Source of the DNA: a virus | Reading direction: 5' to 3' (one strand) | Virus record (IMG/VR): IMGVR_UViG_3300022934_000210 | Coordinates: 1-22,673 of that record | Length of the DNA: 22,673 bases | Part shown: positions 21,621-22,673 of the stretch, piece after piece | How the letters are laid out: each line of letters begins with the position of its first letter | Numbering within the stretch: position 1 is the stretch's first letter | The notes under the pieces: model-generated | Told to the model about the DNA's origin: nothing | Seen by the model: only the letters and a program-made list of their open reading frames with translations | Databases searched by the model: none | Program-made: the position numbers and the translations under genes

Positions 21621-21845
21621 TTAGTCCCTTTGTAAAACTCTGTCTAGTTTATCTTCAACACGGTGTAATGCTTCCATCACTTGGCGTACGTCACTGCGTA
21701 CGTCTTCACGAGTAGCATACTCTTCACGTGTCTTGTTTAACAATATCTCTAATCTTTTCTGCTCACGGGTCATGCCGTTAGCCCACCACGCACCACCTGC
21801 AGCAAGAATACCCAAGAGCATATCTACGAGGCTGGTCATTTCCAT
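21621..21845 (-). CDS. Small membrane-anchored coiled-coil protein, 74 aa
   Basis: ATG 21845 overlaps the stop of the 58-aa gene (TGATG). The 74-residue protein begins MEMTSLVDMLLGILAAGGAW, a single hydrophobic segment (about residues 5-23) with a Gly/Ala/Trp-rich end, followed by a highly charged helical tail with heptad-like hydrophobic spacing (LEILLNKTREEYATRE, VMEALHRVEDKLDRVL). This one-helix-plus-coiled-coil form is common among small phage proteins located between fibre and lysis genes. It could be a holin-like or spanin-like lysis protein, or a minor virion protein. No lipobox is present, so an outer-membrane spanin is unlikely. Confidence 0.65.
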   Translation of the reverse strand: MEMTSLVDMLLGILAAGGAWWANGMTREQKRLEILLNKTREEYATREDVRSDVRQVMEALHRVEDKLDRVLQRD

Positions 21846-22021
21846 CAGTCAGCATCCGCTATGGTCAGTTCGCCAGCTTCCACTTGGCGTAGGATTTCTG
21901 CGTAGTGGCGGTTGGCTGGGTCAAGGGGTACTGATAATACTTTACCATCAATCGTTACTGAAATAGATGCGTTAGAATTATCCATTGGGCTTTTATTGTA
22001 TACAGCTAATGTTATGTTCAT
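21845..22021 (-). CDS. Unknown 58-aa protein of a type recurring in marine phages
   Basis: This short gene runs from ATG 22021 to TGA at 21845, two bases after the tail-fibre stop and overlapping the next ATG. It encodes 58 residues (MNITLAVYNKSPMDNSNASI...). The central part reads SVTIDGKVLSVPLDPANRHY followed by AEILRQVEAGELTIADAD. The short beta-hairpin with VPLDPANRHYxEIL and a final helix ending EAGxLTI resembles a small protein family I recall in many phages next to tail genes, with unknown function. Tight packing on both sides supports it being a true gene. Confidence 0.75.
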   Translation of the reverse strand: MNITLAVYNKSPMDNSNASISVTIDGKVLSVPLDPANRHYAEILRQVEAGELTIADAD

Positions 22022-22023
22022 TT

Positions 22024-22673
22024 TTATAACTCCGAATCAAACGCAACTCTAGCACTTGCATTTTCGTACCTTACTACTGTAGCTTGACCACCCGTACCGG
22101 ATGCTTCTGAACTGTTTCCGATTGCCGCCGCTGATGGGGAACCTTTACTTAAGGTAAAACTATTAAAGTAGTCTGCACCGCTGTTTCTAAATGATACATA
22201 GTAATTTGTTCCACTTGTAGCATCCACTGTAGGTGTCGCCCTCATTGTAACTGGAAATTGCACCACTACGTCAAGGCTTGAAGAACTATAGTAACTTCCA
22301 ATCCCAATATCGCCAGTGTTGCTACCTGTTCCTTGACCGTGAAAGTAATAATACCGCTGACACCTAGCCAATTCATCGCCATAGCTTCTGTGTTCAAACG
22401 GCGTGGCTGTCTCGCCTACTTCTAGCTGTACGCCTGTGATGTACCATTCGTTGCTTGTGCTATCTGCAAGATTTACTTGACCCACTGCACGATTAGCTGA
22501 TGTAGCAGATTCCCAAGATGTAGCCAAAGTCCCAGATGTATAAGTGCTTCCAGCACCTAAATACATATTCAAAACAAAACTACTGGCATTGTCATTATCA
22601 AACGCACCAGTTGTGTCACCAGCAAATGTAAGTTCTTTTTTTTCCCAAGTGTTAGCAGATGAAACTGTATATG
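22024..22673 (-). CDS. Tail fibre / receptor-binding protein, C-terminal part (cut by window edge)
   Basis: The frame enters from the right edge without a start and ends at TAA 22024, giving about 215 residues. It begins YTVSSANTWEKKELTFAGDT, with a Ser/Thr/Gly-rich, beta-sandwich-like region (FVLNMYLGAGSTYTSGTL), then ITGVQLEVGETATPFEHRSY and GDELARCQRYYYFHG, a junction seen in many phage tail fibres after a carbohydrate-binding-like domain. The last 110 residues are Ser-, Thr- and Asn-rich with aromatic residues and would be the receptor-facing tip. These proteins bind the host surface. An internal ATG at 22572 is not a real start, because conserved fibre sequence continues upstream of it. 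Confidence 0.8.
   Translation of the reverse strand, partial: YTVSSANTWEKKELTFAGDTTGAFDNDNASSFVLNMYLGAGSTYTSGTLATSWESATSANRAVGQVNLADSTSNEWYITGVQLEVGETATPFEHRSYGDELARCQRYYYFHGQGTGSNTGDIGIGSYYSSSSLDVVVQFPVTMRATPTVDATSGTNYYVSFRNSGADYFNSFTLSKGSPSAAAIGNSSEASGTGGQATVVRYENASARVAFDSEL

Overview
The window looks like part of the genome of a lytic tailed phage, most likely a podovirus of the marine HMO-2011 type that infects an alphaproteobacterium (SAR116, Roseobacter or SAR11 relatives). This rests on gene content. There is a family A DNA polymerase carrying a DnaJ-like CxxCxGxG zinc module between its exonuclease and polymerase parts, which is the published hallmark of HMO-2011. It sits with a separate primase and DnaB-like helicase, a Cas4/RecB-like exonuclease, a T7-type endonuclease I, MazG, a DUF3310 protein and a B12-dependent ribonucleotide reductase. 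A long block of virion genes lies on the other strand. I see no integrase, repressor, phage RNA polymerase, tRNA, CRISPR array or insertion sequence. The host is inferred, not read from the sequence.

Layout: (1) 1-1448, minus strand: a leftward cluster of at least seven small, overlapping early-type genes, including a likely ribbon-helix-helix protein and a small basic NPIAKSLR protein. A terminator followed directly by a promoter divides it. (2) 1449-1561: a divergent control region with three TTGACA/TGTCAA boxes. (3) 1562-12166, plus strand: a tightly packed replication and nucleotide-metabolism operon. Its order is primase, helicase, HNH endonuclease, exonuclease part and polymerase part of the DNA polymerase (out of frame with each other), a putative ssDNA-binding protein, RecB/Cas4-like exonuclease, an unknown gene, endonuclease I, an unknown gene, MazG, DUF3310, class II RNR, a 57-aa zinc-ribbon protein, a PD-(D/E)XK-like nuclease and a small unknown gene. 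(4) 12163-22673, minus strand: late virion genes read leftward, from a partial tail fibre at the right edge through two small genes to five structural or ejection-type proteins (448, 163, 184, 813 and 1464 aa) and a Met-rich 66-aa protein. The two large blocks converge tail to tail, with stop codons overlapping at 12163-12166.

The plus-strand genes form a self-contained DNA factory. The RNR, MazG and the nucleases supply and recycle nucleotides. Primase, helicase, polymerase and the ssDNA-binding candidate copy the DNA. Endonuclease I and the RecB-like exonuclease resolve or process branched DNA. The minus-strand block builds the particle and, by analogy with T7, the internal proteins that help deliver DNA.

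Most interesting observations: the DNA polymerase is split by a +1 frame change, with a Shine-Dalgarno-like GAGGA before an internal ATG; the 7-mer AACGAAC/GTTCGTT occurs at least 33 times by hand count, against about 3 expected by chance, on both strands and in all reading frames; and one virion protein contains 17 consecutive perfect 11-residue repeats.
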